Source: CAZFLD01 sp964519835 (GTDB lineage Bacteria; Spirochaetota; Spirochaetia; DSM-27196; CAZFLD01). From it: 18,656 bases of DNA. Below are positions 15,948 to 18,656 of this stretch, piece after piece. Made by a program: the position numbers and the translations under genes. The number at the start of each line of letters is the position of its first letter. Position 1 is the first letter of the stretch. Location: NCBI GenBank assembly GCA_964519835.1, contig CAZFLD010000074.1, positions 1 to 18,656 on the forward strand, read 5' to 3'. A model generated the notes under the pieces. It was not told the origin of the DNA. It did no database searches and saw only the letters and a list, made by a program, of their open reading frames with translations.

Positions 15948-16912
15948 GAAAGACCTGGCTCGTAGCGGCGGCGACCACCTGGCTTCTCGTGGCCGGGTGC
16001 ACTCCGGCGGACTCGACGGACTCGGACAAGAACGACGGGGCCTCCGTGCCCGTGGGAGCTGTCGCCCAGCCCGACCGGCCGGAAGAAGGCCCGCGGACGG
16101 AGAGTAGCGCGATATCCGCCCTCCTCTCCTACGAAGGGGGCACGGTGTTTTCCGGGTCAATCCCGAGCGCTTACGTGGAAGACAGAGTCCCCTACCACCT
16201 ATGGCTCCCCTACGGGTACACTTCTCTGGAAACGCCGCTGCCGCTCCTCGTGATGCTCCATGGCTTGGGCCCCGGGCTCGATGCGGACCACTGGTTGAAC
16301 CTCGGTCTGGACCGCCGGCTCTCCGTGGGCATCGCCGAGGGCCGCTATCCGCCCGTCGCGCTGGTGCTACCCGAGGGAAACGCCGTGGCGTACATCAAGG
16401 ATGCGGCGCCGATCCCGCAGATTATCGTGAAGGAGCTTGTTCCCTACCTGGAAGAGACCCTGCCGGTGGGCGGCACACCCGGGTTGCGGGCAATAGGCGG
16501 AGTGTCTCGTGGCGGCTACTGGGCCGTGGCCACGGCTCTGTTGTATCCACGTTTTTTTTCACGGGTCGGCAGCCACAGCGGCTACTTCTATCCAAACACC
16601 GAGGCGCCCCACCTCAACCCCTCGGCATTGCTTCCCGAGGCCGGCGGCCTCGCGGAAACGGCGTTCTACTTCGACGTCGCCGAAGACGACCCCGCCGCAT
16701 GGCGCACGGTTGATTTTGTGGCGGCACTTCGCCGGCGTACGGCGGCCATCCGAGAGCAGGCGGCCACGGGCGATACGGCCGACCCAAGCTTCGGGGCGTT
16801 GGGCTCGGGCGTCTTTTTTGACCCGGCGCCCACCGGCGGCCATAGCGATGAGTACTGGGCGGACCGGATTCCGGACTACTTGGAGTTCTACACGGAGTCT
16901 TGGCCGCCGTAG
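15944..16912 (+). CDS. Lipoprotein alpha/beta-hydrolase (esterase D/PHB-depolymerase type)
   Basis: 322-residue secreted serine hydrolase. The GTG at 15944 gives the signal peptide KTWLVAAATTWLLVAGC with lipobox Cys19; an upstream in-frame start near 15740 lies inside the previous gene and is unlikely. A short polar linker precedes the catalytic domain: oxyanion-hole strand LLVMLHGLGPG (101-111), nucleophile elbow IGGVSRGGYWA (184-194, Ser188), possible acid Asp244 or nearby in FYFDVAEDD, and catalytic His300 in GGHSDEYW (298-305). This order matches the putative esterase family PF00756. It would cleave an ester outside the cell. It is the third or fourth cistron after the lipoprotein methyltransferase, so removal of a methyl ester is one possibility. 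Other esters are equally possible. Confidence 0.82.
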   Translation: MRKTWLVAAATTWLLVAGCTPADSTDSDKNDGASVPVGAVAQPDRPEEGPRTESSAISALLSYEGGTVFSGSIPSAYVEDRVPYHLWLPYGYTSLETPLPLLVMLHGLGPGLDADHWLNLGLDRRLSVGIAEGRYPPVALVLPEGNAVAYIKDAAPIPQIIVKELVPYLEETLPVGGTPGLRAIGGVSRGGYWAVATALLYPRFFSRVGSHSGYFYPNTEAPHLNPSALLPEAGGLAETAFYFDVAEDDPAAWRTVDFVAALRRRTAAIREQAATGDTADPSFGALGSGVFFDPAPTGGHSDEYWADRIPDYLEFYTESWPP

Positions 16913-16986
16913 CACGTGCGCTTGACGACGAGTCGGCTTCTTCCGAGTTTGCCGGATACATCGCCTCTTCAAAGATACCCGCCCGG

Positions 16987-17008
16987 GGGAGACACGCGGC
17001 CGTCTCCC
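16987..17008. terminator. Hairpin between convergent operons
   Basis: A 7-base stem, GGGAGAC with GTCTCCC, and an 8-base loop lie about 75 bases past the hydrolase stop. They sit in the 224-base non-coding gap before the convergent epimerase, where I see nothing else. No T-run is present, so any terminator role is uncertain. Confidence 0.35.
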
Positions 17009-17136
17009 AACAGATGCAAAGGACCGAGCGAGTACAACAGCCCTACGCAAAGCCGATGCCACCTCGCGGCTTCGCCGTCGGGGCGCCGTACCGTATGCCC
17101 GCCCAACAAGTTCGGTCGCAACCGACTCCATCAGGT

Positions 17137-17832
17137 CTACAGGACGCCGAGCTCGTCCAGCAACCCCCGGATGTAGTCGACGGATGCAGCACCCTCCTCG
17201 CGACTCTGCACGTGCTCGATGAGCACCCACGTTCCGGCGGCAACCGCATCGGCAATCGTGGCGAGCAAGAGCCGCCAGTTCGTCCGGCCACTCCCCATCG
17301 GCGTGAGCCCGGCATGGATGTGGAACTCTTCCGCGAGCGCAACCTCGTTGAGGTGGACGATGCCGATCCGGACCGCAAGCGCCTCGGCGGCACGGCGGAT
17401 AAACGGCTCGGGATCGATTAGCTCCTCGAGCCCGTAGAGACTCGTAAGATCGTAGCTGATCTTGAGCGATTCGGAGGAAGTCAGCCGCTCGATCGCGACC
17501 GTTACCCGGTTCGCCTCGGCATGGGTCACGACCGGTTCGAGCACGCGGGCGAAGGCATCGAGCGCCCCCGGCTACCGGTTTCTCCAATCGGTTCCGGTGA
17601 ACACCGACGCCGCATAGCTCGCCGTCGGAACGACTACGACCGGGCGCTCGGGAAGCGTCGCGGCGACCTCGATTGCCCGGATCGCGGAGCCGTAGCCACC
17701 GGAATCGGGCCCGAGCGGATTGTCACCAAATGCCCCGATCTGGCACAGGTCGAGTCCGATGGTGACCCCGCGAATGCCGTACTCCTTCGCGAACGCGAAG
17801 GTGTGTTCGCCCGCTTCTAGTCCCAGTCTCAT
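17137..17832 (-). pseudogene. Sugar phosphate isomerase/epimerase interrupted by an in-frame TAG
   Basis: TIM-barrel protein of the xylose isomerase-like (AP_endonuc_2) family that isomerises or epimerises sugars, inositols or keto-sugars. The ATG at 17832 overlaps the upstream TGA as ATGA and follows GGGGGAGG. The first 86 codons read RLGLEAGEHTFAFAKEYGI and VVVVPTASYAASVFTG, end in DWRNR and meet TAG at 17574-17572. The same frame continues with PGALDAFARVLEPVVTHAEA, KISYDLTSLY, RIGIVHLNEVALAEE, GSGRTNWRLLLATI and WVLIEHV, the usual metal-binding and C-terminal landmarks, to TAG at 17139-17137. Total length would be 231 residues, slightly short for the family. One base change explains the break. 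Readthrough cannot be excluded but nothing supports it. Confidence 0.75.
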
Positions 17833-18538
17833 GTCGCCTCCCCCGGTCCGTCCACGGTGGTCGGTCGGCCGGTTACGATGGATTCGTTGATTGCCGGTGC
17901 GAGAAAGACCGCGCGCTCTCCGTTGGTCGGCGTCGCCTCCGGCGTAGCCCCCGAGCGGACGCACGAGAAGAAATGCTCGAAGGCATCGGAGTAGCGGGTG
18001 CGGCCGAGCTCCTCGGGCGGCAGAACGACGGTCGTAACGGCGTCGGGACGTGTTCCGTCGCGAAGCGCATAGGTCATCGACCGCCACGTGTGGTTCGAGC
18101 CGCGCAGGCGGAGTGCCGCGTCGGGCCCTGGTCGTCCGGTAAACGAACGTCCGTACGCGAATACCTCCACCGGTTCACCCATCAGCCGGCAAACCACGTC
18201 CAGAAGGTGGCAGCAGTGCTCGGACGGCGGCAGCCGGTCGAGAACGTAGTCACCGTTCGCCGTCCACACCGGCCCCATCCCCTCCTCGAGAAGTTGAACC
18301 GCTGCCCGCACGACGAGGCGGAAAAGAGCCGGGGTTCGCCCGTTCGCCTCCGCGAATCGAGAAGCGCCTCGACGCCCGGAAACGCGGGCACCCGATACTT
18401 GGCCGCGACACTCTCTGCGCGCGCCGGGTCCGAATCGACGACCGCGGCGAGCCGGACGCCGGCGGTGTTCACGACGGTGCGCACGTGATGTTCGCCGAAG
18501 CCAAGCCCGATCACGCAGTGAGGTATCGTCTTTATCAC
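17829..18538 (-). pseudogene. Gfo/Idh/MocA oxidoreductase with internal deletion and frame change
   Basis: NAD(P)-dependent sugar or inositol dehydrogenase. The GTG at 18538 follows GGAGG and overlaps the previous stop as GTGA. The first frame gives HCVIGLGFGEHHVRTVVN (Rossmann GxGxxG variant), VRLAAVVDSDPARAESVA and FPGVEALL to about base 18359. The other frame resumes immediately with RFAEANGRTPALFRL, then GPVWTANGDYVLDR, SEHCCHLLDVVCRLMGEPVE (substrate-domain histidine region), SDAFEHFFSCVRSG and the C-terminus at 17829. About 45 residues are missing at the seam by family comparison. They include the VATPxxxH strand and the catalytic EKP motif. As read it cannot be active. It is followed without a gap by the epimerase gene. 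Confidence 0.75.
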
Positions 18539-18656
18539 GATCCCTCCACGCGCAGTCCAATGGTTGTGGTCTTCATCTCGTAGCGACGCCCCGTGCGCGC
18601 CGACTCGAGTGTTCCGTACATGATCTCGGTGATGTGCCGGCCCCACTCGACGTTGG
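18535..18656 (-). CDS. Gfo/Idh/MocA-type oxidoreductase, C-terminal end
   Basis: Last 39 codons of a gene that begins beyond the right edge. VEWGRHITEIMYGTLESA followed by RTGRRYEM resembles the C-terminal helix and tail of Gfo/Idh/MocA dehydrogenases, in which an EWGR...A.L.SA.TGR pattern is common. The TGA at 18537-18535 overlaps the GTG of the following gene by four bases, so the two are translationally coupled and form one operon with the epimerase. Too little is present for substrate assignment. Confidence 0.6.
   Translation of the reverse strand, partial: NVEWGRHITEIMYGTLESARTGRRYEMKTTTIGLRVEGS

Noticed and set aside
17572..17574. TAG as a pyrrolysine codon
   Set aside because: The family does not use pyrrolysine, no pyl genes are in the window, and the gene itself ends in TAG; mutation or error is simpler.
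16559..17587. Long minus-strand Arg-rich open frame across the hydrolase and epimerase
   Set aside because: It overlaps two genes with clear catalytic motifs in other frames and has only compositional bias.
1..18656. CRISPR arrays, tRNA or rRNA genes, insertion sequences
   Set aside because: No regularly spaced repeats, cloverleaf sequences, rRNA-like segments or transposase motifs were seen on either strand.

Overview
The window looks like one chromosomal stretch of a moderately GC-rich, double-membrane or at least lipoprotein-rich bacterium. Every exported protein carries a lipobox, GTG and TTG starts are frequent, and most genes are packed in operons with 4-base stop/start overlaps. A secreted M30 (hyicolysin-type) peptidase, an MBL-fold enzyme fused to cyclic-nucleotide-binding modules and a UroD-family enzyme would suit a free-living spirochaete (Spirochaetota). 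That assignment is inference from memory of gene content. There is no rRNA, tRNA, CRISPR array or insertion sequence to anchor it, and no gene-free stretch longer than about 230 bases.

Left part (1-3633, + strand): a branched-chain-amino-acid-type (Liv/HAAT) ABC transporter in the order livG-livF-livH-livM-livK, with every junction an overlap. It appears damaged. Both ATPase genes lack a central block containing Walker B and change frame at that point. The first permease gene has a one-base frameshift in a C run, and the second permease is short. Only the binding lipoprotein is clearly intact.

Middle-left (3678-8605): on the minus strand, a 770-residue lipoprotein with two PKD-like domains and an M30 metallopeptidase domain, a UroD/MtaA-family protein and an NADPH-dependent FMN reductase. 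The reductase is divergent from a small HxlR regulator. Between them sits an AT-rich palindromic operator lying exactly between the -10 and -35 boxes of the reductase promoter, an azoreductase/YodB-like redox switch.

Middle (8691-12020, minus): a two-gene operon encoding the MBL-fold/cyclic-nucleotide-sensor fusion, then an aldo/keto reductase.

Middle-right (12177-16912, +): an operon of a lipoprotein-anchored protein-L-isoaspartate methyltransferase, a polytopic membrane protein with a spermidine-synthase-like SAM-binding domain, and a lipoprotein alpha/beta-hydrolase. By positive-inside charge reading the membrane protein's catalytic domain faces out of the cell, the same side as the two lipoproteins. 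This suggests an extracytoplasmic methylation/de-esterification system and is the most interesting part of the window.

Right end (17137-18656, minus): an operon for sugar or polyol metabolism with two Gfo/Idh/MocA oxidoreductases and a sugar phosphate isomerase/epimerase. The complete-length oxidoreductase has lost its catalytic middle with a frame change, and the epimerase has an in-frame TAG. The damage at both ends of the window is either real gene decay or sequence/assembly error; the sequence alone cannot decide.
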